From Pseudonocardia alaniniphila (lineage in GTDB: Bacteria; Actinomycetota; Actinomycetes; Mycobacteriales; Pseudonocardiaceae): a stretch of DNA of 64,000 bases. Positions 32,718-41,458 of the stretch are shown here, piece after piece (positions within the stretch are counted from its first letter, which is position 1; every line of letters starts with the position of its first letter). A program made the translations under genes and the position numbers. The notes beneath the pieces are model-generated. The model was not told the origin of the DNA, searched no databases, and saw only the letters and a program-made list of their open reading frames with translations. The stretch covers positions 181,808 through 245,807 of the forward strand of contig NZ_JAKXMK010000020.1 of assembly GCF_022524485.1 (NCBI RefSeq), in the 5' to 3' direction.

Positions 32718-34422
32718 TCAGCGCGGCGCCACCGGGAGCACCACCCGCGACCGCCCGTCCACACCGATCGTCCGGTGCGACGGGCGCAGCGCGGTGCCGC
32801 TCTCCGCGGGCTCACCCGTGCCGAGGTTGCGCGCGAAGCGGGGGTGGGCGCCGCCGGCGACCAGCAGCCGGATCCGGTGCCCAGCCGCGAAACGATGGGC
32901 CATCGCGTCGAGGTTCACCCGCACCACCTGCCCGGCCGGATCCTGCCCGGCCTGATCCTTCCCGACCGGATCCGGGGGGCTGAGCCGCACGAACCCGTCG
33001 GAGACGTTGCGGGACCGGCCCTTGGCGTCGACGTCCCAGATCCGCACGAACACGTCGGCGTGGGGGTTGTCGCTGGTGTGCGCGAGCTCGACGACCGGGC
33101 GGCCGATGACCTCCAGGTCCGTCTCGAGCACCGGCCCGGTGAAGGTGGCGACGTCGGGCCGGGCCTCGAGGGCGCGGTTGTCCCGTACCCCGTTCGCTCC
33201 GGTGAGGATCCGGCCGCCGAGGGCAGGCGTGGGGTGGCCGGGGTCGTAGGTGAACGTGGCCGCGGGCGCGCCCGGGGCCGGCTCATGGGCTCCCAACCCC
33301 CCGCCGGGCTGCAGGTACAGCACCTGCTCGCCCGCGGGCGGCGGCCATTCCGGCAGGCCGCGCCACCCGCTGTCGGCACCGCCGACGTGGATGCGGACGG
33401 GGGCGGGCCGGCGCCTGCCCGGGCGGCCGGCGAGGTGCTCGCCCAGCCCAGTCGAGGGTCTCCCGGCCGTTGGTGCCGCTCCCCTTGCTCATGAGGTCGG
33501 TGTGCGTCCACGGGCCGACGGTGAGGGCGACGTCGATGCCACGGCGGTGCAGGTGCTCGTACCCGTCGAGCTGGTCGAGGAACAGGTCCTGCCAGCCGCC
33601 GATGAGCAGCACCGGCACCTGCACCCGGTCGAGCGCCGCGTCGAGCCGCATGTTCGCCCAGAGCGGGTCGCTCGCCTCCGGCCGCGACGCCCACTCCCGG
33701 TACCAGGGCGCGCGGCCGTTCAACAGCGCATCCCCGGCCGCGACGAGGGGCAGGTCGTGGAACGCGGGCCGCAGCCTGCGCCCCGCAGTCACGCCCCGCA
33801 CGACTGCGGCCGGGAAGCTGGTGTCCTCCTGGTGGGCGACCATCTCGCTCCACCGGAAGAAGTCGGCGAGGGAGAACGCCCCAGCGCCGTACACCGCGCG
33901 GTGGAAGTCGTGCGGGCCCATGCTGATCACGGCCGTGCGGAGCTCGGGCGGGGGGTCCATGAGCAGCGCCCACTGCGTGAACCCGAGGTAGGACGGCCCG
34001 AGCGTGGCGAGCCTGCCGTCGAACCAGGGCTGCTCCCGCAGCCAGCCCACCGTGTCGTGGCCGTCGGCGATCTCGTGCTGCATCGGGGCGAACGTGCCGC
34101 CGGAACCGAATGTGCCCCGGCAGCTCTGCAGGAGCACGTGGTAGCCGCGCAGCGCGTACACGCGGGCGGAGAACAGGGCGAAGACCGAGGCACGTCCGTA
34201 CGGGCCGCGTACCAGCACCGTGCCGTTCCCGGGTGCCTCGGTGGGCGCGTAGTGATCGGCGACGAGCTCCACGCCGTCGCGCATCGGGACGCGCACGCCG
34301 CGGGTCACCGTGTAGCCCGTCTCCTCCGGCCGCCGCAGCAGCGCGGAGACGACCCTGTCGACGAGCCGCGCGGCGCGCCCGGGTGGGCTCGTGACCGGGC
34401 TCGGCTGCGCTGTGGTCGTCAT
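32718..34422 (-). pseudogene. CocE/NonD family hydrolase (X-Pro dipeptidyl-peptidase-like), frameshifted
   Basis: Two halves of one ~568-residue serine hydrolase in different frames. The N-terminal half (34422 to about 33450) holds GVRVPMRDGVELVADHY, SCRGTFGSGGTF, the nucleophile motif GPSYLGFTQWALL (G-x-S-x-x-G) and VLLIGGWQDLFLDQ with the acid. It continues in frame only to ETLDW. After one base the family sequence resumes as LGEHLAGRPGRRRPAPVRIHV and runs to 32718 with the jelly-roll domain (VTGPVLETDLEVIGRPV-type motif). An extra C in the CCC run at 33447-33449 (an extra G on the coding strand) explains the shift. Everything else is intact, so this is either a fresh mutation or a sequencing error. 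Confidence 0.83.
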
Positions 34423-34572
34423 CGCTCTCCCCGTGGTGAACCGGTGATCCCGTCGCAGGGCCGGCGTCGTGTGTACCGCAGGAGAGCGGTGGCGGGCCAG
34501 CGGTCAACAGGGAGCCGACGGTCACCGCGAACAAGATCCTTACGGTGACGGTCGCAACAAATCCGGGTCGCC

Positions 34573-34603
34573 GTCACGAAACTGTGACCTCTCAGTGATC
34601 ACT
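34573..34603. promoter_or_regulatory. Two palindromes upstream of the xylose-type ABC operon
   Basis: GTCAC-N6-GTGAC (34573-34588) and the perfect palindrome AGTGATCACT (34594-34603) lie about 110-140 bases before the binding-protein gene. A GTCGCAACA repeat also occurs at 34551 and 34655. They are candidate binding sites for the ROK regulator encoded at the operon's end; the assignment is by position only. Confidence 0.35.
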
Positions 34604-34709
34604 TAAACGATCCAGTGTGCTTGGCGCCACTCCATCGAGCGACATACGTTGTTCGTCGCAACATTTCCCCGCATCCGGCGGGGATCCCCGACGATGTGGA
34701 AGGACGACC

Positions 34710-35825
34710 ATGCGCATCAGGAGAGCCGCGCTCGCGGCCGCGGGGCTGGGGCTCGCCCTCACGCTCGCAGCATGCGGCCAGAACGCCGCCGCCCCGTCGG
34801 CGCCCCCCTCGAGCTCCGCTCCGACCGGCGGGACGAAGGTCGGCGTGATCCTCCCGGAGACCGCCAGCTCCGCCCGGTGGGAGGGCTTCGACAAGCCGCT
34901 GCTCACCGCGGCCATGCAGGCGCAGGGGCTCGACGCCGACATCCAGAACGCGCAGGGCGACGAGCAGAAGTTCTCGACCCTCGCCGACGGCATGATCTCC
35001 AGCGGCGTGAAGGTGCTGGTCATCGCCTCGATCAGCAGTGAGTCCGGTGCTGCCGTGGCCGCGAAGGCCAAGGCGCAGGGCATCCCCGTGATCGACTACG
35101 ACCGCCTCAACCTCGGTGGCACGAGCGACTACTACGTCTCGTTCGACAACACCAAGGTCGGCGAGCTCCAGGGCCAGGGTCTCGCCCAGGCGCTGAGCGG
35201 CAAGCAGGGCGCCCAGGTCATCGAGATCGAGGGCGCACCGACCGACAACAACGCCACGCTCTTCTACAACGGCCAGCAGAACGTGCTCAAGCCGATGTAC
35301 GGCGATGGCGCCCTCAAGCTGGTGCAGTCCCAGCCCATCGACAACTGGGACAACCAGCAGGGCGGCACCACCTTCGAGCAGATCCTCACGAGCAACGGCG
35401 GCAAGGTCGACGGCGTGGTCGCGGCCAACGACGGTCTCGCCGGCGCGATCATCACCGTGCTCACCAAATACGGCCTCAACGGCAAGGTCCCGGTGACCGG
35501 GCAGGACGCCACCCCCGACGGCCTGCAGGCCATCCTCCGCGGCGACCAGTACATGACGGTCTACAAGCCGATCGACCAGGAGGCCGAGGCCACGGCCAAG
35601 CTCGCCGCCGCACTCGCGAAGGGCGACACGGCCGCCGCCGACGCGATCGCCACCCAGACGGAGAAGGACCCGAAGGGCAACCGCGACGTGAAGTCGGTGC
35701 TGCTGACCCCGCAGCTCATCACCAAGGACAACGTGAAGTCCGTGGTCGACGCCGGAGCCGTCAAGGCCTCCGAGATCTGCGTCGCGGCCACCCAGACCGC
35801 CTGCGACCAGCTCGGCATCAAGTAA
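34710..35825 (+). CDS. Xylose/pentose-type ABC transporter substrate-binding lipoprotein
   Basis: A 371-residue periplasmic-binding-protein family 1 member of the XylF type. A lipoprotein signal ends at LALTLAACGQ (lipidation Cys at residue 23). The mature protein has the sugar-binding signature segments VGVILPETASSARWEGF, PVIDYDRLN and ASISSESGAAV, and NDGLAGAIITVL in the second lobe. YKPIDQEAEATAKL and a late Cys pair (EICVAATQTACDQ) are typical of xylose-binding proteins. GGAAGGACG precedes the ATG. It leads an operon with an ATPase, a permease and a ROK repressor. A perfect hairpin follows the gene. Confidence 0.9.
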   Translation: MRIRRAALAAAGLGLALTLAACGQNAAAPSAPPSSSAPTGGTKVGVILPETASSARWEGFDKPLLTAAMQAQGLDADIQNAQGDEQKFSTLADGMISSGVKVLVIASISSESGAAVAAKAKAQGIPVIDYDRLNLGGTSDYYVSFDNTKVGELQGQGLAQALSGKQGAQVIEIEGAPTDNNATLFYNGQQNVLKPMYGDGALKLVQSQPIDNWDNQQGGTTFEQILTSNGGKVDGVVAANDGLAGAIITVLTKYGLNGKVPVTGQDATPDGLQAILRGDQYMTVYKPIDQEAEATAKLAAALAKGDTAAADAIATQTEKDPKGNRDVKSVLLTPQLITKDNVKSVVDAGAVKASEICVAATQTACDQLGIK

Positions 35826-35838
35826 CCCTCGACCCCTC

Positions 35839-35883
35839 GTGGGCGGATACGAGTGGGGCCCCCTGACACTCGTATCCGCCCAC
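35839..35883 (+). terminator. Perfect 17-base-pair hairpin between binding-protein and ATPase genes
   Basis: GTGGGCGGATACGAGTG (35839-35855) pairs without mismatch with CACTCGTATCCGCCCAC (35867-35883), with an 11-base loop. It lies inside the operon, with no T-run, so it most likely causes partial termination or stabilises the upstream mRNA, giving more binding protein than ATPase and permease. Confidence 0.8.
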
Positions 35884-35902
35884 GGGCACCGGAGGTGCCC
35901 GT

Positions 35903-36676
35903 ATGACTGATCCGATCCTGCAGTTGCGCGGGGTGAACAAGAGCTTCGGCGCCGTCCAGGTGCTGCACGACGTCGACCTCACCGTCCGCGCCGGTGAGGT
36001 CACCGCGCTGGTCGGAGACAACGGTGCCGGCAAGTCGACGCTCGTGAAGTGCGTCGCCGGCATCCACCCGATCGACAGTGGCGAGGTGCTCTTCGAGGGC
36101 AGGCCGGTGACGCTCAACGCTCCCACCGACGCCTCGAAGCTCGGCATCGAGGTCGTCTACCAGGACCTCGCGCTGGCCGACAATCTCGACATCGTCCAGA
36201 ACATGTTCCTCGGCCGGGAGCGCGGCAAGTCCTGGCTCCTCGACGAGGCCGACATGGAGCAGGCCGCCCGGCGCACCCTCGCGTCGCTCTCGGTGCGCAC
36301 GGTGACCTCCGTGCGGATGCCGGTGGCGGCGTTGTCCGGCGGACAGCGGCAGACCGTCGCCATCGCCAAGGCTGTGCTCTGGGACTCCAAGGTCGTGCTG
36401 CTCGACGAGCCCACGGCCGCGCTGGGCGTCGCCCAGACCCGTCAGGTGCTCGACCTCATCCGGCGACTCGCCGAGCAAGGCCTCGGTGTCGTGCTGATCA
36501 GCCACAACATGGCCGACGTCTTCGAGGTCTCCGACCGCATCGCCACCCTGTACCTGGGCCGGATGGTCGCCCAGGTGCCCACCAAGGACATCACCAACAC
36601 GCAGGCCGTCGAGCTGATCACCGCGGGCCGTTCCGGGGATCTCGGCCTGCAGCGACCCGAGAGCGTGACGGTCTGA
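35903..36676 (+). CDS. Sugar ABC transporter ATPase (single-domain, XylG-like)
   Basis: A 257-residue ATPase with Walker A GDNGAGKST (about 38-46), signature LSGGQRQTVAIAKAVL (about 143) and Walker B KVVLLDEPTAAL followed by HNMADVF as the switch-His region. Most sugar importers of this class have a fused double ATPase of about 500 residues; this one has a single domain and presumably works as a dimer. GYVVYQDLALADNLDIV-like residues (here EVVYQDLALADNLDIVQ) form the Q-loop. The start follows the hairpin by about 20 bases with CACCGGAGGTG upstream. It overlaps the permease start by one base (TGATG at 36674). Confidence 0.9.
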   Translation: MTDPILQLRGVNKSFGAVQVLHDVDLTVRAGEVTALVGDNGAGKSTLVKCVAGIHPIDSGEVLFEGRPVTLNAPTDASKLGIEVVYQDLALADNLDIVQNMFLGRERGKSWLLDEADMEQAARRTLASLSVRTVTSVRMPVAALSGGQRQTVAIAKAVLWDSKVVLLDEPTAALGVAQTRQVLDLIRRLAEQGLGVVLISHNMADVFEVSDRIATLYLGRMVAQVPTKDITNTQAVELITAGRSGDLGLQRPESVTV

Positions 36677-38154
36677 TGACGGCACCCACCGAGGGCCCCG
36701 AGGCCCAGACGGAAAAGGCTGCCCCGAGCAGCGGGACGAGCGCGGCCGAGCGGGCAGCGCCTGCCTCCTCGCGCGCGGCCGACTTCGGCATCGACACCAC
36801 GGCGCGGAGCACGGGCGAGGCGATCCGTGGCTACCTGACCAACCTGCGCGGCGGCGACCTGGGCGCCCTGCCGGCCCTGCTCGGCCTGCTCGCGCTCTTC
36901 ATCCTGTTCACGGTGCTCGCACCGGACACGTTCCCGAGCCTGCTGAACCTCGCCAACCTCCTCCAGCAGGGCGCCGGGCAGACGATCATCGCGATGGGCC
37001 TGGTGTTCGTCCTGCTCACCGGGGAGATCGACCTGGCGGCCGGCACGGCGTCCGGGCTCACCGCTTCGGTGATGGCGCTGCACCTCGTGAGCAACGGCAA
37101 CCTGCTCGGCGCGATGGGCACGCCCGTCTTCCTGCTGTTCGCCGCGGTGATCGTCCTCGCGATCGTGCTGGCGGTGCTGCTGCGGATCTGGGCGGGCGCG
37201 GTGGCCTCCGCGGGAGCGCTGCTGCTCCTTCTCATCGGGTTCGCCCCGAACCCGTGGCTCGAGATGCTGCTCGCCGTGCTGGTCGGCGTCGTGATCGGCT
37301 GCCTCACCGGCTTCCTCGTCGCGAAGGTCGGCATGCCGTCGTTCGTCGTGACGCTGGCGCTGTTCATCGCCTGGCAGGGCGTGATCCTGCAGCTCATCGG
37401 TGACGGCGGCACGCTCGGGCTGCGCGACCCGGTGATCAACGCCGTGGCCAACGGCAACCTCTCGACACTGGGGAGCTGGATTCTGTTCGTCGTGGCCGCG
37501 GGCGGTTACGCCGCGGTCATGCTCAACCGTCAGGTCTCCCGGCGCAGGCTCGGTCTCGTCGCCCAGCCGACGGGCCTCGTCCTGATCAAGACCGGCGCCG
37601 TGGTCGTGCTCGCCGCGGTGGCGACCTACCTGCTGACGGTGAACCGTTCGCCGGGCCAGCTGGTGATCTCGGGCGTGCCCTACGTGGTGCCGATCGTGCT
37701 CGTGCTGCTCGTCGCCGGTACCTACGTCCTCGACCGCACGCGCTTCGGCCGGCACGTCTACGCGGTCGGTGGCAACCGGGAGGCCGCGCGCCGCGCCGGT
37801 ATCGACGTGGTCCGCATCCGGGCCGCCGTGTTCGTGATCTCCACGGCCTTCGCGGCCATCGGCGCGATCATCTACTCGTCGAAGGTCGGCTCGGTGTCGC
37901 CGAGCGCGGGTGGCGGCAACACGCTGCTGTTCGCGGTCGGTGGAGCCGTGATCGGCGGGACGTCGCTGTTCGGGGGCCGTGGGCGCCTGAGCAACGCGGT
38001 CATCGGTGGCGCGGTGCTGGCCACGGTGAACAACGGACTGGGCCTGCTCGGCCAGCCCGCGTCCGTCGTCTTCCTTGTCAACGGGATCGTGCTGCTTCTC
38101 GCGGCGGGCGTGGACGTGCTGTCGCGGCGGCGTTCGGCGGTCGCCACCAGGTGA
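36676..38154 (+). CDS. Sugar ABC transporter permease (XylH-like)
   Basis: A 492-residue BPD_transp_2 permease with about 12 hydrophobic segments. Motifs include LLTGEIDLAAGTASGL, VAKVGMPSFVVTLALFIAWQG, GGNREAARRAGI (the coupling-helix EAA-like loop) and GGNTLLFAVGGAVIGGTSLFGGRG. The length and the extra pair of helices between the third and fourth segments match XylH rather than the ~330-residue RbsC. The start ATG overlaps the ATPase stop. The ROK regulator gene begins inside its last codon (GTGA, 38151-38154). The N-terminal 55 residues are a hydrophilic, Ala/Ser/Thr-rich extension. Confidence 0.9.
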   Translation: MTAPTEGPEAQTEKAAPSSGTSAAERAAPASSRAADFGIDTTARSTGEAIRGYLTNLRGGDLGALPALLGLLALFILFTVLAPDTFPSLLNLANLLQQGAGQTIIAMGLVFVLLTGEIDLAAGTASGLTASVMALHLVSNGNLLGAMGTPVFLLFAAVIVLAIVLAVLLRIWAGAVASAGALLLLLIGFAPNPWLEMLLAVLVGVVIGCLTGFLVAKVGMPSFVVTLALFIAWQGVILQLIGDGGTLGLRDPVINAVANGNLSTLGSWILFVVAAGGYAAVMLNRQVSRRRLGLVAQPTGLVLIKTGAVVVLAAVATYLLTVNRSPGQLVISGVPYVVPIVLVLLVAGTYVLDRTRFGRHVYAVGGNREAARRAGIDVVRIRAAVFVISTAFAAIGAIIYSSKVGSVSPSAGGGNTLLFAVGGAVIGGTSLFGGRGRLSNAVIGGAVLATVNNGLGLLGQPASVVFLVNGIVLLLAAGVDVLSRRRSAVATR

Positions 38155-39353
38155 ACCGCACCTGGGGCGGTGACGGTGGCGGCGGTCCGTCCGCCGCCAC
38201 CGCGGGCGCCCGGCCGGACGAGGCCAGGCGGCACAACCGCGCAGCGTTGCTGCGGCGCCTGCACGTCGACGGTCCCTGCACGCGAGCCACCCTCGCCAGC
38301 GAGCTCGGGCTCAACCGCAGCACGATCAAGGCGGTGGTCGACGGCCTCGCCGAGGCCGGTGTGGTCACCGAGGCACTACCGGTGCAGCGCAACGGCGCCG
38401 GACGCCCGTCGCTGATGGTGCTGCCCGAGCCGGAGGCCGCCGTCGTGCTGGCCGTGGACGTGCGGGTCGAGCAGGTGTCGATGTCGATGGTCGGCATCGG
38501 TGGACAGATGCTCGGGCGCCACAGCTGGAACCTGCACCACCGCACCCGCACGCCGGGCGAGGTGATCACCCACGTCGCCGAGTCGGCCCAGCTGCTCTCC
38601 GAGGAGCTGGCCGTCACGGCGCAGGGCGTGGGGGTGTCGGTGCCGGGTGTGATCCGCAGTGACGACGGCTTCGTGCACGAGGCGCCCAACCTCGGCTGGC
38701 GTGACGTCGCACTGGGCCGCAGGCTCGGCGCGGTGCTGAAGGTCCCCGTGCAGGTGGCGAACGACGCCGAGCTCGGCGCCCTCGCCGAGCACGTCCGAGG
38801 GGACGCACGTGACGTCGACGACCTGGTCTACATCTCGGCCGACAAGGGCGTGGGCGGCGGCGTGATCTCCGCGGGCCGTCCCCTGCGCGGCACGCGCGGC
38901 TATGTCGGCGAGATCGGGCACCTCGTGGTCCGGCCCGGCGGGCGGCCCTGCTACTGCGGATCTCGCGGATGCTGGGAGACCGAGGTGGGGGAGGCGGCGC
39001 TGTGCCGGGCGCTCGGGCTCGCCGAGGACGCCCCGCGCGGCGTGGTGGTGGCGGAGCTCCGGTCGCTCGAGGGCGCCGCGCAGCCCGGCAGGCTCGACGA
39101 CTTCGCGACATGGCTCGCCACGGGGCTCATCACCGTGGTGAACATGATGGCTCCCGAGCTGGTGGTGCTCGGCGACCTGTTCACCGCCCTGCCCCCGGCG
39201 GTGGTCGCGAAGGTCCGCACGATGGTGCACGAACGCAGCCTCGTGAGCCGGGCGGTGGGAGGCACGCGGATCGAGACGAGCCCCCTCGGCCGTGACGCGA
39301 AGCTGGTCGGCGCGGCCGAACTCGCCTTCGAACCGGTCCTCGTGGCGGTCTGA
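38151..39353 (+). CDS. ROK-family transcriptional repressor (XylR/NagC-like)
   Basis: A 400-residue regulator with an N-terminal winged helix-turn-helix (ATLASELGLNRSTIKAVVDGL at about residues 42-62) and a C-terminal ROK sugar-sensing domain. VAVDVRVEQVSM begins the phosphate-loop region. SVPGVIRSDDG and ANDAELGALAEH (ROK family) follow, and GEIGHLVV plus CYCGSRGCWET form the zinc motif. It probably binds xylose or a related sugar and controls the importer operon in which it is the last gene; the GTG start overlaps the permease stop by GTGA. Confidence 0.92.
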   Translation: MNRTWGGDGGGGPSAATAGARPDEARRHNRAALLRRLHVDGPCTRATLASELGLNRSTIKAVVDGLAEAGVVTEALPVQRNGAGRPSLMVLPEPEAAVVLAVDVRVEQVSMSMVGIGGQMLGRHSWNLHHRTRTPGEVITHVAESAQLLSEELAVTAQGVGVSVPGVIRSDDGFVHEAPNLGWRDVALGRRLGAVLKVPVQVANDAELGALAEHVRGDARDVDDLVYISADKGVGGGVISAGRPLRGTRGYVGEIGHLVVRPGGRPCYCGSRGCWETEVGEAALCRALGLAEDAPRGVVVAELRSLEGAAQPGRLDDFATWLATGLITVVNMMAPELVVLGDLFTALPPAVVAKVRTMVHERSLVSRAVGGTRIETSPLGRDAKLVGAAELAFEPVLVAV

Positions 39354-39567
39354 GGCCGCACTCTCCACTCCCGGCGATCAACGGCCGGCACCAGGCTCGG
39401 CGGTTCACCCGCCGATGAACGCGCCGTGCGATCCCGCGTCGTTCACGCCGCTCGACGTGCAGACGTCGAATCCTGCTTCGGTCAGGGAGAATCGAGAGGA
39501 AAGGCCGTCCGCGCCGGTGCGCCTCGGCGGCCCGGCGTCACGGGCGCGCCGGACGGATGTTTCGCGC

Positions 39568-40179
39568 TCACGATGACGTCACCTCGATCAGGAGCGGCGA
39601 CAGCGAACCCGCATTGATCCCGACGATGTCCTGCGGGCAGGCGGAGACCGCGACGACGCAGTCCAGCACGGCCTCGAAGGTGATGGAGTCACCTGGGGAC
39701 GTCGCTGCCTCGAGCCACCGCAACCGCCCGTCCTGCTCCACCGGGATCCGCATGAAGACGTTGATCGGCTGCGGCGTGGGCCCGGTGTAGTCGTGCCCGG
39801 CGTCGGCGAGCGCCTCCCGCAGGTTCTCCGCGCACGATCGGTGTTCGCTCGCGCCGAGCGCCGCGTACCGCTCGGGGTCGCACGCCGCGATCAGCATGTC
39901 GTGGTACCCGGGTGAGGCGTCCTCGACCAGCGTGAGGATCGGGCGGCGCCGTTGCGTCACGAAGTGCTCGCCGACAGCCGGGAACAGCCGGCTTGTCGCC
40001 GCGCGGGTGTGCGACGCGCTGTGGTGCTCCGCGCCGGTGAATGCGAAGACATCACCGACCTGGCCACCGTCCGGGTCGATCACGCGCACGCGATCGCCCG
40101 CGGCGACACGGACGGCGCGGCCGGTGCCTGCGGGAACCTCGACAACGGAGGTTTCTCGTGATGCCTGCATATCTGCCAT
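39568..40179 (-). CDS. Urea carboxylase-associated (DUF1989) family protein
   Basis: About 203 residues of the DUF1989 family, members of which often sit beside urea carboxylase, ethanolamine or nitrogen-catabolic genes. Conserved segments are AVRVAAGDRVRVIDPDGGQVG, EHHSASHTRAATSR and SPGYHDMLIAACDPERYA, with NVFMRIPVEQDGRLRW near the C-terminus and a late Cys-rich LDCVVAVSACPQDI. Metal-binding His and Cys residues are conserved, but the reaction is not established here. The start is not certain: ATG at 40179 or 40170. It is divergent from a thiamine-type importer, with which no functional tie is proved. Confidence 0.8.
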   Translation of the reverse strand: MADMQASRETSVVEVPAGTGRAVRVAAGDRVRVIDPDGGQVGDVFAFTGAEHHSASHTRAATSRLFPAVGEHFVTQRRRPILTLVEDASPGYHDMLIAACDPERYAALGASEHRSCAENLREALADAGHDYTGPTPQPINVFMRIPVEQDGRLRWLEAATSPGDSITFEAVLDCVVAVSACPQDIVGINAGSLSPLLIEVTSS

Positions 40180-40312
40180 TCCAGCGCGTGGCGCAGGCCA
40201 CGTCGAGGGGACGAACCCGCAGGCATCGGGCTCGGGGCGGGTCGGCGCCAGAACACGGACGAACCGCCTGGAAGGGACGTCGTATGCGTCGGTTTGCGTC
40301 GCCACGTATCAT

Positions 40313-40412
40313 CCCGGAGACCCGCGGGAGCCCACGATCCGAGGCTGAGAGGGCGGCAGGACCGGCCGCCGACCGTTCGAACCTGACCCGGTTAATGCCG
40401 GCGTAGGGAGGA
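40313..40412 (+). promoter_or_regulatory. TPP riboswitch (THI element)
   Basis: The THI-box core is readable: GCGGGAGCCC (40324-40333), AGGCTGAGAG (40342-40351) and CCTGACCCGGTTAATGCCGG (40382-40401) continuing into GCGTAGGGAG (40401-40410). The last part also contains the ribosome-binding site (GGGAGG) of the gene starting at 40418. Thiamine pyrophosphate binding should hide that site, so control is probably at translation initiation. The 5' boundary is approximate. Confidence 0.92.
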
Positions 40413-40417
40413 ACCTC

Positions 40418-41458
40418 GTGATCGGCGTACGTTCGCACCGGATCTCCGTCGTCCTGGCCGCGGTGCTCCTGCTCGTGCTGGCCGGGTGCGCAGGCGGCGG
40501 TGCCGGGGGTGCGGGCGGGGCCGGTGGCGGGCAGACGATCCGGGTCGCCCTGGACTGGACGCCCAACACCAACCACACCGGTCTCTACGTGGCGCAGCAG
40601 GAGGGCTGGTTCCGCGACGCCGGGCTGGACGTGCAGTTCCTGCCGTACAACAACACCTCGCCCGACACGCTCGTCTCGTCGGGAGCGGCGGACTTCGGCA
40701 TCAGCTTCCAGGACTCGTTCACCTTCTCGAAGGCGGCAGGCGCGGACATCACGTCGGTGATGGCGGTGCTGCAGCACTGGGCCACGCGCATCGCGGTGAA
40801 GGCCGACCGGGCCGACATCACTTCCCCGAAGGATCTCGACGGCAAGACCTACGGCGGGTTCGGCGGGCCGGGGGAGGAGCCCAAGATGCAGGCCGTCATC
40901 CGCGACGCCGGGGGCAAGGGCGACTTCACGACCGTGGTCCTCGGCACCTCCGCGTACGAGGCGCTCTACGCGGGGCAGGTCGACTTCACCGAGCCGTTCA
41001 TGGCCTGGGAAGGCATCGAGGCCGAGCTGCACGGCCAGCCGCTCAAGACCTTCGCCTACACCGACTACGGCTTCCCCGACGCCTACAACGTGCTGCTGAT
41101 CGGCAACAGCCCCTGGCTGCAGGCCCACCCCGACCTGGCCGCGAAGTTCGTGCAGGCGGCGCAGCGCGGCTACCAGCTCGGCGCGGACGACCCGGCCAAG
41201 GCCGCCCAGCTGCTGATGGACGCCAACCCCGGCGTCTTCACGGAGCCCGAGCTCGTCATGCGCAGCCAGCAGATGCTCGCCGATCAGTTCCTCCGTGACG
41301 GGTCCGGCAAGGTGGGCGAGCAGACGCTGGGCGAGTGGTCGGGCTTCTCGGGGTGGGTCTTCGACTCCGGCGTGCTCACCGGACCGGACGGGAAGCCGCT
41401 CACCCAGCGGCCGGACTTCTCGACCTGGTTCACCAACCAGTACCTGGCGAAGCCATGA
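40418..41458 (+). CDS. Thiamine-precursor ABC transporter binding protein (NMT1/ThiY-like)
   Basis: A 346-residue lipoprotein with lipobox LVLAGCAGG (Cys at about residue 25) and the NMT1/THI5 family core: VALDWTPNTNHTGLYVAQQ, GLDVQFLPYNNTSPDTLV, FGISFQDSFTF, and FGGPGEEPKMQAVI. It should bind 4-amino-5-hydroxymethyl-2-methylpyrimidine or N-formyl derivatives for thiamine salvage. The preceding TPP riboswitch strongly supports a thiamine role. The start is GTG directly after the riboswitch ribosome-binding site. It overlaps the permease by ATGA (41455-41458). Confidence 0.92.
   Translation: MIGVRSHRISVVLAAVLLLVLAGCAGGGAGGAGGAGGGQTIRVALDWTPNTNHTGLYVAQQEGWFRDAGLDVQFLPYNNTSPDTLVSSGAADFGISFQDSFTFSKAAGADITSVMAVLQHWATRIAVKADRADITSPKDLDGKTYGGFGGPGEEPKMQAVIRDAGGKGDFTTVVLGTSAYEALYAGQVDFTEPFMAWEGIEAELHGQPLKTFAYTDYGFPDAYNVLLIGNSPWLQAHPDLAAKFVQAAQRGYQLGADDPAKAAQLLMDANPGVFTEPELVMRSQQMLADQFLRDGSGKVGEQTLGEWSGFSGWVFDSGVLTGPDGKPLTQRPDFSTWFTNQYLAKP

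Noticed and set aside
36049..38154. Extended N-terminus for the XylH-like permease
   Set aside because: The extra 209 residues overlap the ATPase gene in another frame; the ATG at 36676 overlapping the ATPase stop is the natural start.
40380..40400. GTTCGAACC-like sequence suggesting a tRNA T-loop
   Set aside because: It is part of the TPP aptamer; no acceptor, D or anticodon stems can be drawn. No tRNA was found elsewhere.
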